Origin: Luteimonas mephitis DSM 12574
GTDB taxonomy: Bacteria; Pseudomonadota; Gammaproteobacteria; Xanthomonadales; Xanthomonadaceae
Direction: 5' to 3'
DNA: 64,000 nt
NCBI RefSeq assembly: GCF_000422305.1
Contig: NZ_KE383816.1
Coordinates: forward strand, 1-64,000
In this document: in pieces, positions 13,495-24,436 of the stretch
Layout: each line of letters opens with the position of its first letter
Position numbering within the stretch: position 1 is the first letter of the stretch
The notes under the pieces: generated by a model
The model's input: the letters and a program-made list of their open reading frames with translations, nothing else
The model's database searches: none
Told to the model about the DNA's origin: nothing
Translations under genes and position numbers: made by a program

Positions 13495-14279
13495 TCACTC
13501 CCCCGCGTCGGCGCCGCGCTTCAGCGCGCGCAGCTGGTAGCTCCCGACCCAGAGGTGCGCGCTGGTTGCCACGTCGACCAGCTGCACGCTGACCAGCACC
13601 TCGTTGCCGGCCTTCTGCACGCTGCCTTCCAGCAGCGTCGCCACGCCCAGCTGCCTGCCGATCGCCTCCAGCTCGCGCGGATGGCTGCCGTAGCGCAGCG
13701 TCGAGGCGCGCGAGATCACTTTCAGGTTGCCGATGTCGGCCAGCTTGGTCAGGATCAGGCCCTGCATGCAGGCGACGAAGTATTCGTCGTCCCTGTCGGC
13801 GGAAAGGTTCTCGAACGCAGCACTGCGATCGATCGCGCCGGCGCCGCCGGCGGAGCGGCTGCGGCGCGTGCAGGCACCGCGGTCGCGGCCGGCGTCGTGG
13901 CGTGTCGATCGCGATGCTGGCCGAACTGTCGCCACGCCAACACGGCCACGGCCGGCAGCAGCACCGCGATGATGACGAAGTCCAGCCGGCGGCCGACCTG
14001 CCGATGCTGCCCGGGCGGCCGGGCATCCGGCGAATGCGCCGGCTCGGTGCGGCGCACGCCGTCGGGCGTCAGCTCGTACGCCCAGGCCAGCACCACCGCG
14101 ACCGGCAAGCCCAGCATCAGCAGCACCACGATCGCGGTGGTCAGGCCGTCGGGCAGGTGCAGCGCAGGGATGATGGTCGAAGCGACCTCGATCAGCACCC
14201 AGGCGACCACGCCGTAGGCGATCGCCACGCGGAACACGTGGCGGCGGCGCAGCTCGCGGATCAGCCTGGATCGTGCCAT
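13495..14279 (-). pseudogene. frameshifted, truncated TolB-like/FlgO-type membrane regulator
   Basis: The first frame encodes MARSRLIRELRRRHVFRVAI, a transmembrane region and the ELTPDGVRR signature, then a second membrane segment near residue 110 and SIAVL. The family continues SIAVLPFENLS, but here the reading frame breaks after SIAVL. The remainder, FENLSADRDDEYF onward to ATLLEGSVQKAG and HLW, continues in the next frame. One missing C at about 13816-13818 (CTGCGTTC for CTGCCGTTC) explains it. Even when repaired the product is only 261 aa and stops soon after HLWVGSYQ, without the TPR repeats these proteins normally carry. It is probably inactive; a sequencing error alone would not explain the short C-terminus. 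Confidence 0.75.
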
Positions 14280-14430
14280 CTGCCGTCACCTGCCGTGGCC
14301 CGCGCCGGCGCTCGCGGCGCACCGGCAGGCTGGCCGGCGGCCGCGCCCGTGCTCCCGCGGCCGCCGCGGCCGCGCGGACTCCACCCGGTTGCAACGCAGG
14401 AACCGCGAGGTCCAGGACTGGCCCAAAAGG

Positions 14431-14455
14431 AAGGGCCGGCATCGAGCCGGCCCTT
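14431..14455 (-). terminator. terminator downstream of mdh
   Basis: A perfect 10-bp inverted repeat (14431-14440 and 14446-14455) with a 5-nt loop, 24 bp after the mdh stop. On the minus strand it is followed by CCTTTT, a weak U-tract. Confidence 0.65.
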
Positions 14456-14479
14456 CGCTGGATCACCTGGATCCGCGGT

Positions 14480-15463
14480 TTACAGCAGGTGCGCCACGCC
14501 GGCGCGCTCCTCTTCCAGCTCGGCCAGGGTCTTGTCCATCGCCGCGCGGCTGAAGTCGTCGATCTCCAGGCCTTCGACGCGGGCGTACTCGCCGTCCTTC
14601 GTGGTCACCGGCACGCCGTACATCACGCCTTCGGGGATGCCGTAGCTGCCGTCGGACGGCACGCCCATGGTCACCCACTTGCCGTTCGAGCCCAGCACCC
14701 AGTCATGGATGTGGTCGATGGCGGCGTTCGCGGCCGAGGCGGCCGAGGACAGCCCGCGCGCCTCGATGATCGCGGCGCCGCGCTTGCCCACCGTCGGGAT
14801 GAACGTGTCGGCATTCCACGCGGCATCACCGATCTTGTCCTTCAGCGACACGCCGTTGGCGGTGGCGAAGCGGTAGTCCGGGTACATGGTCGGGCTGTGG
14901 TTGCCCCACACCACCAGCTTCTCGATGTCGCCTACGGCGACGCCGGCCTTGGCGGCGAGCTGGCTCAGCGCGCGGTTGTGGTCCAGTCGCAGCATCGCGG
15001 TGAAGTTCTTCGCCGGCAGGTCGGGCGCCGACTTCATCGCGATGTAGGCGTTGGTGTTGGCCGGGTTGCCGACCACCAGCACCTTGACGTTGCGCGAGGC
15101 GACCTTGTTCAGCGCCGCGCCCTGTGCGGTGAAGATCTTGGCGTTCTCCAGCAGCAGGTCCTTGCGCTCCATGCCCGGGCCGCGCGGACGCGCGCCGACC
15201 AGCAGGGCGATGTCGGCGTCCTTGAACGCGACCTCGGCGTCGTCGGTGCCGACCATGCCGGCCAGCAGCGGGAACGCGCAATCGTCGAGTTCCATCATCA
15301 CGCCCTTGAGCGCGGCCTGCGCCTTCTCCATCGGCAGCTCGAGCAGCTGCAGGATGACCGGCTGGTCCTTGCCGAGCATTTCGCCCGAGGCGATGCGGAA
15401 CAGCAGCGAGTAGCCGATCTGGCCGGCTGCACCGGTGACGGCGACGCGGACGGGTTGTTTCAT
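14480..15463 (-). CDS. mdh: malate dehydrogenase
   Basis: NAD-dependent malate dehydrogenase of the TCA cycle, interconverting malate and oxaloacetate. The 327-aa protein begins with the Rossmann motif [16 protein letters not shown]. It has the mobile-loop arginines in [16 protein letters not shown] (near residue 90) and the catalytic His in [13 protein letters not shown] (near 188). This is the 'MalDH group 2' type common in Proteobacteria such as Xanthomonas and Burkholderia rather than the enterobacterial type. GGAG lies eight bases before the ATG. It is followed by a terminator and preceded by an inverted-repeat spacer. Confidence 0.95.
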   Translation of the reverse strand: MKQPVRVAVTGAAGQIGYSLLFRIASGEMLGKDQPVILQLLELPMEKAQAALKGVMMELDDCAFPLLAGMVGTDDAEVAFKDADIALLVGARPRGPGMERKDLLLENAKIFTAQGAALNKVASRNVKVLVVGNPANTNAYIAMKSAPDLPAKNFTAMLRLDHNRALSQLAAKAGVAVGDIEKLVVWGNHSPTMYPDYRFATANGVSLKDKIGDAAWNADTFIPTVGKRGAAIIEARGLSSAASAANAAIDHIHDWVLGSNGKWVTMGVPSDGSYGIPEGVMYGVPVTTKDGEYARVEGLEIDDFSRAAMDKTLAELEEERAGVAHLL

Positions 15464-15481
15464 GGGGAAACTCCGTGATTC

Positions 15482-15563
15482 GTGATGGGTAATTCGTGGC
15501 TGGGACAGGCAGTAGGCGACGGACGTCGTGATCCGCTGATGCGAATCACGACTTGCCAATCAC
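15482..15563. repeat. imperfect inverted-repeat spacer between mdh and the aminotransferase gene
   Basis: Arms at 15482-15499 and 15546-15563 match at about 14 of 18 positions when one is inverted (GTGATgGGtAAtTCGTG type), with a 46-nt centre. Its GATTCGTGA-like units resemble the heptamer repeats at 49001-49080 and 50454-50546, so the three look like one family. Confidence 0.6.
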
Positions 15564-15566
15564 CAC

Positions 15567-16766
15567 TCACTGCAACTCGGCAAAGAACTCCTGGATGCGC
15601 TGCAGCCCCGGCGCCAGCTGCGGCGTCGGGCAGGTGTAGCTGATGCGCAGGCCGCGCGGCTCGCCGAAGGCCGAACCGGGCACGCAGGCCACGCCCTTGG
15701 CTTCGAGCAGCGCGTTGCACAGGTCGACGTCGTTGCCGATGACCTTGCCGTTGTGCGACTTGCCGAACGCGACGCTGATGTCCGGGAAGGCGTAGAACGC
15801 GCCCTGGGGCACCGGGCAGGTTACGCCCGGGATCGCCTTGAGCGCGGCAACGACCTGGTCGCGCTTGGCCTGGAACTCGACGCAGCGCGCGGTGGGCACG
15901 TCCTGCGGGCCGGACAGCGCGGCGACAGCAGCCGCGGTCACGATCTCGGGGATGTTGGTGATGTGGTTGGAATTCATCGTGGCGACGGCCTTCGCCACCA
16001 CCTCCGGGCCGACCATGAAGCCGGCGCGCCAGCCCGGCATGCCGTAGGTCTTGGACAGCGAATCCATGAACACCACGCGGTCGCGCAGCTCGGGGCGCGC
16101 GTGCACGAAGTTGTGGTAGCCGATGCCGTCGAACACCATGCGGTTGTAGATGTCGTCGGTGATCACCCAGGTGTCGGGGTGCTTCACGATGACGTCGGCC
16201 AGCGCCGAGATCTCGTCCTTCGTGTAGACCATGCCGGTCGGGTTGGACGGGTTGTTGAACAGGAAGACCTTGGGCTTCCTGGCCAGCGCGGCGTCCAGCT
16301 GTGCGGGCGTGAGCTTGTAGTTCTGCTCCGCCGGGCACGGCAGCAGCTGGATGTCGGCATTGAGGATCTCGCCGATGTCGACGTAGCTGGTCCAGTACGG
16401 CGTGGCGAAGGCGAAGCCGTCACCCTCGTCGAGCAGGGCTTCGCACAGGTTGTACAGCACGTGCTTGGCGCCGATCCCGGTCGCGCAGTTGGCGCGCGTG
16501 TAACCGGTCAGGCCGACCTGTTCGATGTGCTTGAGGAAGGCGTCGAGCAGCTCGTTGGAACCGCGGTTGCTGCCGTACTGGCCGGAGTCGTGTTCCAGCG
16601 CGTTGCGCGCGGCGGCGTAGACATGCTCGCCCGGCAGGAAGTTGGGAACGCCGATCGAGAAGCTGATGATGTCGCGGCCTTCGGCCTTGAGCTGCTTGGC
16701 CTTTTCGGCCACCACCATGATCGCACTGGGCTTGGCACGGCCCATGCGCTTGGCGAGCTGGGGCAT
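15567..16766 (-). CDS. PLP-dependent class I/II aminotransferase (aspartate aminotransferase-like)
   Basis: A 399-aa fold-type I aminotransferase. The PLP-binding lysine is K239 in SLSKTYGMPGWR; the NPSNPTGMVY segment near 178 and the C-terminal substrate-binding Arg region GLRISYTCP near 380 are present. By similarity it is of the bacterial Ib aspartate aminotransferase type, transferring amino groups between aspartate/alanine and 2-oxoglutarate; specificity is inferred. The chosen ATG (MPQLAKRMG) has GAGG eight bases upstream; an in-frame ATG 54 bp earlier would add 18 residues. It lies between mdh and ppiB, all on the minus strand. Confidence 0.9.
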   Translation of the reverse strand: MPQLAKRMGRAKPSAIMVVAEKAKQLKAEGRDIISFSIGVPNFLPGEHVYAAARNALEHDSGQYGSNRGSNELLDAFLKHIEQVGLTGYTRANCATGIGAKHVLYNLCEALLDEGDGFAFATPYWTSYVDIGEILNADIQLLPCPAEQNYKLTPAQLDAALARKPKVFLFNNPSNPTGMVYTKDEISALADVIVKHPDTWVITDDIYNRMVFDGIGYHNFVHARPELRDRVVFMDSLSKTYGMPGWRAGFMVGPEVVAKAVATMNSNHITNIPEIVTAAAVAALSGPQDVPTARCVEFQAKRDQVVAALKAIPGVTCPVPQGAFYAFPDISVAFGKSHNGKVIGNDVDLCNALLEAKGVACVPGSAFGEPRGLRISYTCPTPQLAPGLQRIQEFFAELQ

Positions 16767-16850
16767 CGCGGGAACCTCGGAAGTTTGGGGAGCGGAGACT
16801 GCGGGATGGCGCGGCGACATGGAGCTTCTTGCGCGCTGCTGCAGGGCTGA

Positions 16851-16856
16851 ATTTTA
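16851..16856 (-). promoter_or_regulatory. -10-like box upstream of the aminotransferase gene
   Basis: TAAAAT on the minus strand (GTGCTAAAATTC), about 85 bp before the chosen start and 30 bp before the alternative upstream ATG. No clear -35. Confidence 0.35.
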
Positions 16857-16928
16857 GCACGCCCGGCACCCGCGCCGGCCGTGCCGGGCGGGTGCCGGGC
16901 AGGCACCGGAGACGATGGCGCCGATGCG

Positions 16929-17423
16929 TCAGGCGGCGAGGATCCTGTTCCATTCGGCGACGCGGTCCGCCTTCGCGGCCAGCGCCGCGTCGGCGTCGCC
17001 TTCGATCTTCACCGACTTGATCGCGTCGCCCTGCTTGACCGCGTCCACCGCTTCGAGGCCTTCGACCACCTTGCCGAACACGGTGTGCTTGCCGTCCAGC
17101 CAGTCGGTCTTGATGTGGGTGATGAAGAACTGGCTGCCGTTGGTGTTGGGGCCGGCGTTGGCCATCGACAGCACCCCGCGCTCGTGCTTCACGCCGTTGC
17201 CGGTCTCGTCCTCGAACTTGTAGCCCGGGCCGCCGGTGCCGGTGCCCTGCGGGCAGCCGCCCTGGATCATGAAGTCAGGGATCACCCGGTGGAACTTGAG
17301 TCCGTCGTAGAAGCCGCGCCGGGCCAGGTTGACGAAGTTGGCCACGGTCAGCGGGGCCTTGTCGGGGTACAGCTCGACCTTGATCGGGCCACGGTCGGTG
17401 TCGAAGACGGCGTTCAGGGACAT
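16929..17423 (-). CDS. ppiB: cytoplasmic peptidyl-prolyl cis-trans isomerase B (cyclophilin)
   Basis: A 164-aa cyclophilin without signal peptide, so cytoplasmic; it catalyses proline isomerisation in protein folding. The active-site Arg is in [13 protein letters not shown] (near residue 45) and the substrate-binding [20 protein letters not shown] segment lies near 85. Length equals E. coli PpiB. The start [12 protein letters not shown] has GAGG about eight bases upstream. It is divergent from typA across a 175-bp region. Confidence 0.95.
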   Translation of the reverse strand: MSLNAVFDTDRGPIKVELYPDKAPLTVANFVNLARRGFYDGLKFHRVIPDFMIQGGCPQGTGTGGPGYKFEDETGNGVKHERGVLSMANAGPNTNGSQFFITHIKTDWLDGKHTVFGKVVEGLEAVDAVKQGDAIKSVKIEGDADAALAAKADRVAEWNRILAA

Positions 17424-17524
17424 GGGTGGTGCCTCGTTGGGGTGGGAATGCCCGGCCGATATGCGGGCTGAAGGAGGGGATTCAATCGCCCCCCGGAGGA
17501 TGCGTTTGCGGCACCGCGGCAAGG

Positions 17525-17530
17525 TATACT
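17525..17530 (+). promoter_or_regulatory. -10 box of the typA promoter
   Basis: TATACT, five of six matches to TATAAT, 69 bp before the typA start in the ppiB-typA divergent region. TTGCGG lies upstream but only 13 bp away, so the -35 is uncertain. Confidence 0.45.
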
Positions 17531-17598
17531 AATCGGCTCCCTCCACTTTGATAGCCGCGCCCTGCCCTCCAGCCCCGGTGCGCCTTGCCCGTTCCCGT

Positions 17599-19428
17599 AT
17601 GTCCATAGAACGCCTCCGCAACATCGCCATCGTCGCCCACGTCGACCATGGCAAGACCACCCTCGTCGACTGCCTGCTCAAGCAGTCGGGCACGTTCTCC
17701 GAACGCACGGTGCTCGCCGAGCGCGTGATGGACAGCAACGACCAGGAAAAGGAACGTGGCATCACGATCCTGTCCAAGAACACCGCCATCACCTGGCAGG
17801 GCAACCGCATCAACATCGTCGACACGCCCGGGCACGCCGACTTCGGCGGCGAAGTCGAGCGCGTGCTGTCGATGGTCGACTCGGTGCTGATCCTGGTCGA
17901 CGCGATGGACGGGCCGATGCCGCAGACGCGCTTCGTCACCCAGAAGGCGTTCGCGATGGGCTTCAAGCCGATCGTGGTGGTCAACAAGATCGACCGCCCC
18001 GGCGCGCGCCCGGACTGGGTGATCGACCAGGTGTTCGACCTGTTCGACAAGCTTGGCGCCACCAACGAGCAGCTCGACTTCCCGATCGTCTACGCCTCGG
18101 CGCTGCACGGCTACGCGAGCCTCGAGGACACCGCGCGCGACGGCGACATGACCCCGCTGTACGAGGCGATCATGAAGCACGTGCCGCCGCCGACGGTCGA
18201 CCTCGACGGCCCGTTCCAGATGCGCATCAGCCAGCTGGACTACAACAACTTCGTCGGCCTGATCGGCGTCGGCCGCATCCAGCGCGGCAAGGTGCGCACC
18301 AACATGCCGGTGAGCGTGGTCGACCGCCACGGCAAGAAGCGCCAGGCCAAGGTGCTGCAGGTGCTCGGCTTCATGGGCCTGGAGCGCGTTGAAGTCGAAG
18401 AGGCCGAGGCCGGCGACATCATCGCCCTGTCCGGCGTCGCCGACCTGAGCATCTCCGACACGATCTGCGCGCTGGACGCACCCGAGGCGCTGCCGGCGCT
18501 GACCGTCGACGAACCGACCATCAGCATGACCTTCCAGGTCAACAACTCGCCGTTCGCCGGCAACAAGGACCGCAGCGGCGGCAAGTTCATCACCAGCCGC
18601 CAGCTGCGCGAGCGGCTCGAGCGCGAGACCCTGCACAACGTCGCGCTGAAGGTCGAAGAAGGCTCGGACCCGGACAAATTCCTGGTCTCCGGCCGCGGCG
18701 AACTGCACCTGTCGGTGCTGATCGAGACCATGCGCCGCGAAGGCTTCGAGCTGGCGGTGTCGCGCCCGGAAGTCATCATCAAGGAGGTCGACGGCCAGCT
18801 GATGGAACCGATCGAACAGCTGGTGGTCGACATCGAGGAAGTGCACCAGGGCGGCGTGATGGAAAAGCTCGGCATCCGCAAGGGCCAGCTGAAGAACATG
18901 GAATCCGACGGCAAGGGACGCGTGCGCCTGGACTACATGATCCCGGCCCGCGGCCTGATTGGCTTCCAGAACGAGTTCAAGACCCTGACCCAGGGCACCG
19001 GCCTGCTGTTCCACGTCTTCGACCACTACGGGCCGAAGGAACAGGGCGCGATCGCCAAGCGCCCGAACGGCGTGATGATCGCCAACGCCCCCGGCGCGAC
19101 GCCCGCCTATTCGCTCGGCCCGCTGCAGGAACGCGGCAAGCTGTTCGCCGCCGAAGGCGACCTGGTCTATGAGGGCCAGCTGGTCGGCATCCACAGCAAG
19201 GACAACGACCTCACCGTCAACGTCATCAAGACCAAGCCGCTGACCAACATGCGCGCTTCGGGCAAGGATGATGCGATCCAGCTGACCCCGGCGATCAAGT
19301 ACACGCTGGAGCAGGCGCTGGACTTCATCGAGGACGACGAGCTGGTGGAAGTCACGCCGAAGGAAATCCGCCTGCGCAAGAAGTTCCTGACCGAGACCGA
19401 CCGCAAGCGCGCCTCGCGCGCCGCCTGA
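17599..19428 (+). CDS. typA: ribosome-associated translational GTPase TypA/BipA
   Basis: TypA/BipA is an elongation-factor-like GTPase that binds the 70S ribosome and supports assembly and growth under stress or cold. The 609-aa protein has G1 AHVDHGKTT (residues 11-19), G2 ERGITI, G3 [15 protein letters not shown] and G4 [13 protein letters not shown], then EF-G-like domains and the TypA C-terminal domain. The start [12 protein letters not shown] is the conserved one; the 60-nt leader has no clear Shine-Dalgarno. A DUF2127 gene follows within about 10 nt. Confidence 0.95.
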   Translation: MSIERLRNIAIVAHVDHGKTTLVDCLLKQSGTFSERTVLAERVMDSNDQEKERGITILSKNTAITWQGNRINIVDTPGHADFGGEVERVLSMVDSVLILVDAMDGPMPQTRFVTQKAFAMGFKPIVVVNKIDRPGARPDWVIDQVFDLFDKLGATNEQLDFPIVYASALHGYASLEDTARDGDMTPLYEAIMKHVPPPTVDLDGPFQMRISQLDYNNFVGLIGVGRIQRGKVRTNMPVSVVDRHGKKRQAKVLQVLGFMGLERVEVEEAEAGDIIALSGVADLSISDTICALDAPEALPALTVDEPTISMTFQVNNSPFAGNKDRSGGKFITSRQLRERLERETLHNVALKVEEGSDPDKFLVSGRGELHLSVLIETMRREGFELAVSRPEVIIKEVDGQLMEPIEQLVVDIEEVHQGGVMEKLGIRKGQLKNMESDGKGRVRLDYMIPARGLIGFQNEFKTLTQGTGLLFHVFDHYGPKEQGAIAKRPNGVMIANAPGATPAYSLGPLQERGKLFAAEGDLVYEGQLVGIHSKDNDLTVNVIKTKPLTNMRASGKDDAIQLTPAIKYTLEQALDFIEDDELVEVTPKEIRLRKKFLTETDRKRASRAA

Positions 19429-19438
19429 GTCCGACGCC

Positions 19439-19966
19439 ATCGGCACGAGCGGCCAGCCTGAGCGCGTCACGCGTCCCGGCGACGCCGCCGGCCCGCAGGC
19501 AGGGCATCCGCACTACAACCCGGATCCACACGCGCATCCGGGACTGCACATCATCGCGATCGTCGAAGCCACCAAGGGTGCGCTGGCCGTGCTTGCGGCC
19601 AGCGGGCTGGAATTGCTGGGCCCGGCGTCACTGCAGCATTTCGTGCAGGTGCTGATCGCCCGCTTCCAGCTCGACCCCGACCACGGCGCGATGGCGTGGC
19701 TCGCCCATGCGATCAGCCCCGATTCCGTGCATCTGGCCGCGGCCGCGGTGTTCTTCTACGGTGCGCTGCACCTGCTCGAAGGCTGGGGCCTGTGGCGGGC
19801 GAAGTCATGGGCGTCGTGGCTGGGCTGCGTGACTGCGGCGGCCTATCTGCCGTTCGATGTCTATGCGCTGTTCGTGCACCCGGGCTGGATCGCGCTGGCG
19901 GTGGTGGCGGTCAATGTCATCGTGGTCTGGGTGCTGGCGCGCGACCTGCTCCGCCGCCGGCGCTGA
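19439..19966 (+). CDS. DUF2127-type membrane protein with no canonical start codon
   Basis: The frame encodes a small membrane protein with about four transmembrane segments and the family-like N-terminus NPDPHAHPGLHIIAIVEATKG. Later segments include HLLEGWGLWRAKSWASW and a C-terminal LARDLLRRRR. Function of this family is unknown. Between the upstream in-frame stop (19388) and GTG at 19589 there is no ATG, GTG or TTG in frame. Starting at that GTG would remove the conserved first segment. An ATC at 19439, 10 nt after the typA stop, is the best-placed candidate, giving 175 aa. Alternatives are a mutated or mis-sequenced ATG, or a shortened product from 19589. Coordinates are therefore tentative. 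Confidence 0.6.
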   Translation: MGTSGQPERVTRPGDAAGPQAGHPHYNPDPHAHPGLHIIAIVEATKGALAVLAASGLELLGPASLQHFVQVLIARFQLDPDHGAMAWLAHAISPDSVHLAAAAVFFYGALHLLEGWGLWRAKSWASWLGCVTAAAYLPFDVYALFVHPGWIALAVVAVNVIVVWVLARDLLRRRR

Positions 19967-20120
19967 TTCGCTGGCACGCGCACGTGGCCCGTTGAAAGCG
20001 CGCGGCTGAAGCCGGTCCTGCAACCTCACCGCCCTTGCAGAAGCGTCTCCAGCCGCAAGCTCCTTGCCCGCGCCGCCATGCCGCGCGATGCTGCACGCTG
20101 CCATCGCGGGAAGCACGATC

Positions 20121-21791
20121 ATGCCGCACCGACCACCGTTCGCGCTGCTGCTCGCCTGTACGCTGCTCGCCGCCTGCGGCAGGCAACCCCAGGCGACCAC
20201 GCTCGCCGTGCCCTCCGCCGCAGCCGGCCAGCCGACCGCCCCGGACAACGCCACCACACCTGGCTCCTTCGCCTTCGAGGAAGCCGACATCGCCGACCTG
20301 CAGGCGCGCATGGGCAGTGGCGAACTGAGCAGCCACGCACTGACCCGGGCCTACCTGGACCGCATCGCCGCCATCGACGACGCCGGGCCGACGCTCAACG
20401 CGGTGATCGAACTCAATCCGCGTGCGCTCGACGAAGCGCACGCGCGCGATGCCGAACGCAAGGCGGGCCAGGTGCGCGGCGCGCTGCACGGCATCCCGGT
20501 ATTGCTGAAGGACAACATCGACGCGACGCCGATGGCGAACTCGGCCGGCTCGCTCGCGCTCGCGAACCATCATCCGAAGACAGACGCCTTCCTCGTGCGT
20601 CGCCTGCGCGAAGCCGGCGCGGTGATCCTCGGCAAGACCAACCTCAGCGAGTGGGCCAACATCCGTTCATCGCGCTCGACGTCGGGCTGGAGTGCGCGCG
20701 GCGGCCAGACCCGCAACCCCTACGCACTCGACCGCAGCCCCTGCGGCTCCAGCGCCGGCACCGGCAGCGCGATCGCAGCCAACCTCGCCGTTGTCGGGAT
20801 CGGCACCGAGACCGACGGCAGCATCATCTGCCCATCCGCGGTCGCCGCGCTGGTCGGCATCAAGCCGACGGTAGGGCTGGTGAGTCGCGACGGCATCATC
20901 CCGATCTCGCAAAGCCAGGACACCGCCGGCCCGATGGCGCGCAGCGTTGCCGATGCCGCGGCCTTGCTGGCGGCGATCTCGGGCCGGGACGCCGCCGACG
21001 CCGCCACGCAGGCAGGCACCGGCCACGCGATCGCCGATTACGCGCCGCACCTGAAAGCCGACGGACTCGCGGGCGCGCGCATCGGCGTGGTACGCGAGCT
21101 GATGGGCTACCACCCCGATGTCGACGCCGCGATGGCACGCGCGATCGAGGCGATCAAGGCCGCCGGCGCAACCGTGGTCGACGCGCGGATTCCGACGCTG
21201 GCGCAATGGAACGACGCCGAGTTCGAAGTGTTCCAGTACGAGTTCAAGGCCGGCGTCGAAGCGTACCTGCGCAAGAGCGGCGCGCCGATCAGGACCCTGG
21301 CCGGCTTGATCGAATTCAACCGGCGCCACGCCCCGCGCGAAATGCCGTACTTCGACCAGGACATCTTCGAGCAGGCCCAGGCCAAGGGACCGCTCACCGA
21401 ACCGGCATACATTGCCGCGCGCGCGAAGGCGCGGCGCCTGGCGGGACCGGAGGGGATCGATGCCGCGCTTGCCGCGCAAGACCTCGACGCGCTCGTCGCG
21501 CCATCGATGTCGCCCGCCTGGCTGACCAACCCGATCAACGGCGACCACTTCACCGGCGCCGGCTACGGCGTGGCTGCCGTCGCCGGGACGCCCAGCATCA
21601 CCGTGCCGATGGGCGACAGCCATGGGCTGCCGCTGGGCATCGTGTTCATGGGGCCGGCTTGGAGCGAGCCGCGACTGCTGGAACTGGCCTACGCGTTCGA
21701 GCAGAAGACCCGCGCGCGCAAGCCGCCGCAGTTCCTGCAGAGCGTCACGCCGGAGATCATGGTTCCAGCGCCGAAGCTGGTCACCAACTGA
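20121..21791 (+). CDS. amidase-signature family lipoprotein
   Basis: A 556-aa amidase with lipobox LAAC (lipidated C19), so probably tethered in the periplasm or outer membrane. The amidase-signature catalytic triad is visible: K130 in LLKDNID, cis-Ser S210 in SPCGSSAGTG and nucleophile S234 in TETDGSI. The 24-residue spacing between the serines is as in FAAH. Such enzymes hydrolyse carboxamides; the substrate is unknown. GGGAA precedes the ATG by about eight bases. In-frame upstream starts lack a signal sequence. It is convergent with the DAHP synthase gene. Confidence 0.88.
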   Translation: MPHRPPFALLLACTLLAACGRQPQATTLAVPSAAAGQPTAPDNATTPGSFAFEEADIADLQARMGSGELSSHALTRAYLDRIAAIDDAGPTLNAVIELNPRALDEAHARDAERKAGQVRGALHGIPVLLKDNIDATPMANSAGSLALANHHPKTDAFLVRRLREAGAVILGKTNLSEWANIRSSRSTSGWSARGGQTRNPYALDRSPCGSSAGTGSAIAANLAVVGIGTETDGSIICPSAVAALVGIKPTVGLVSRDGIIPISQSQDTAGPMARSVADAAALLAAISGRDAADAATQAGTGHAIADYAPHLKADGLAGARIGVVRELMGYHPDVDAAMARAIEAIKAAGATVVDARIPTLAQWNDAEFEVFQYEFKAGVEAYLRKSGAPIRTLAGLIEFNRRHAPREMPYFDQDIFEQAQAKGPLTEPAYIAARAKARRLAGPEGIDAALAAQDLDALVAPSMSPAWLTNPINGDHFTGAGYGVAAVAGTPSITVPMGDSHGLPLGIVFMGPAWSEPRLLELAYAFEQKTRARKPPQFLQSVTPEIMVPAPKLVTN

Positions 21792-21929
21792 CGATCTCGA
21801 TGCGCGCGGCGCGATGATCGTCGCTGCCGGCCCGGCCGATGCGGCGGTGGCGCCAAGCCGCGGCCGAGGCCCGCTCGATGTCATCCCATGCCCGGCGCGC
21901 GATGGGCCGAAGCAATGCGGGCGGAAGCG

Positions 21930-23327
<1,398 letters not shown>

Positions 23328-23335
23328 CGTCGGGC

Positions 23336-23341
23336 AGCTTA
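23336..23341 (-). promoter_or_regulatory. -10-like box directly before DAHP synthase start
   Basis: TAAGCT (TAnnnT) on the minus strand with 8 nt between the box and the ATG and no Shine-Dalgarno. The same layout occurs before the sigma factor, moaB and yihY genes, pointing to leaderless transcripts. Confidence 0.4.
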
Positions 23342-23411
23342 TGTTGCGTCGCAGCGAAAACCCATCATCTGCCCGAAGGCGCCTCGCTGCAACCCATCAT
23401 GTGCATCGGGT

Positions 23412-23918
23412 TCAGCGACGCCGGAATGCCGCCGACAGCACCAGCAAGCCCAGCAGCACGAACCACAGCAGGCTCCAGGCCGGCATCGACAGCCCGAGGA
23501 AGGTCCAGTCGACCCTTGCGCACTCGCCCGAACCGGTCAGCACCTGGCGGATCACGTCGGTCAGCGGATTCGCTTCCATCATGAACGACAGCGGCGGGCC
23601 ACAGGCGGGCACTTCGTTGGCGGGCAGATGGGTCAGCCAGACATGGCGCGCGGCAATGGCGATGCCGGCCAGCACGGGCACCAGCGCAAGCACGCCGTAC
23701 GCGCGACGCCCCGTCGCGCCCCGCGGCGAATGCAGCCCGGCCACCAGCAGCACCAGCGCAAGCGCTGCGAAGGCGATGCGCTGGAAAATGCACAGCGGGC
23801 AGGGTTCGAGCCCCCACTGGAACTGCGAGAAGATCGCAAAGCCCACCAGCGCCACGCAGACGACGAAACCGGCGAAGCACTGGCTGCGGAAGGACCAGCG
23901 GGATGGATTGAGGGTCAC
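23412..23918 (-). CDS. dsbB: disulfide bond formation protein B
   Basis: DsbB is an inner-membrane protein that re-oxidises DsbA and passes electrons to quinone. The 168-aa protein has four transmembrane segments, the first periplasmic pair C40-P-L-C43 and the second pair C106 and C133. The start is GTG (MTLNPSRW) with AAGG about six bases upstream; no ATG gives the right length. It lies between the DAHP synthase gene and the terminator of the ribosomal protein block and is probably a separate transcript. Confidence 0.93.
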   Translation of the reverse strand: MTLNPSRWSFRSQCFAGFVVCVALVGFAIFSQFQWGLEPCPLCIFQRIAFAALALVLLVAGLHSPRGATGRRAYGVLALVPVLAGIAIAARHVWLTHLPANEVPACGPPLSFMMEANPLTDVIRQVLTGSGECARVDWTFLGLSMPAWSLLWFVLLGLLVLSAAFRRR

Positions 23919-23982
23919 GGGCACACCTTGGGTTCTTCGGATCGATTGCGGTGGTCGCCCGCCGCACCGGCGCCACGTTAGC

Positions 23983-24010
23983 AAAAACCCCGGCGCGGAG
24001 GCCGGGGTTT
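23983..24010. terminator. terminator at the end of the rpsM-rplQ operon
   Basis: A perfect 10-bp inverted repeat (23985-23994 and 24001-24010) with a 6-nt loop, flanked by A on the left and T on the right, so it can work on both strands. It sits 28 bp after the rplQ stop and marks the end of the 14-kb ribosomal protein block. Confidence 0.85.
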
Positions 24011-24037
24011 CTGGTGGCACGCCTGGGTCCGGTCGGC

Positions 24038-24409
24038 TTACTCGGCCGCCTGCGGCCGGTCGACGAGTTCGACGTAGGCCATCGGCGCGTTGTCGCCGTC
24101 GCGGAAGCCGCACTTGAGGATCCGCAGGTAGCCGCCCGGGCGGCTCTGGTAGCGCGGGCCAAGCTCGACGAACAGCTTGCCCACCGCTTCCTTGTCGCGC
24201 AGGCGCGAGAAGGCGAGGCGGCGGTTGGCAACGCCGTCGGTCTTCGACATCGTGATCAACGGCTCGGCGACGCGACGCAGTTCCTTCGCCTTCGGCAGCG
24301 TGGTCTTGATCAGCCCGTGCTTGAACAGCGAGGCGGCCATGTTGGTGAACATCGCATCGCGATGCGCGCTGGTGCGGCTGAATTTGCGTCCGGATTTCTG
24401 GTGGCGCAT
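24038..24409 (-). CDS. rplQ: 50S ribosomal protein L17
   Basis: Protein of the large subunit near the exit tunnel. The 123-aa product begins [20 protein letters not shown], the strongly conserved L17 start, and ends with the [20 protein letters not shown] strand. It follows rpoA by 27 bp as last gene of the alpha operon, with a terminator just beyond. Confidence 0.97.
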   Translation of the reverse strand: MRHQKSGRKFSRTSAHRDAMFTNMAASLFKHGLIKTTLPKAKELRRVAEPLITMSKTDGVANRRLAFSRLRDKEAVGKLFVELGPRYQSRPGGYLRILKCGFRDGDNAPMAYVELVDRPQAAE

Positions 24410-24436
24410 GGTCTTGGTTCCTGGTTGATTCCCGGC

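Noticed and set aside
17506-17530. Full sigma-70 promoter TTGCGG/TATACT before typA
   Set aside because: The spacer is only 13 bp, too short for a standard promoter; only the -10 was kept.
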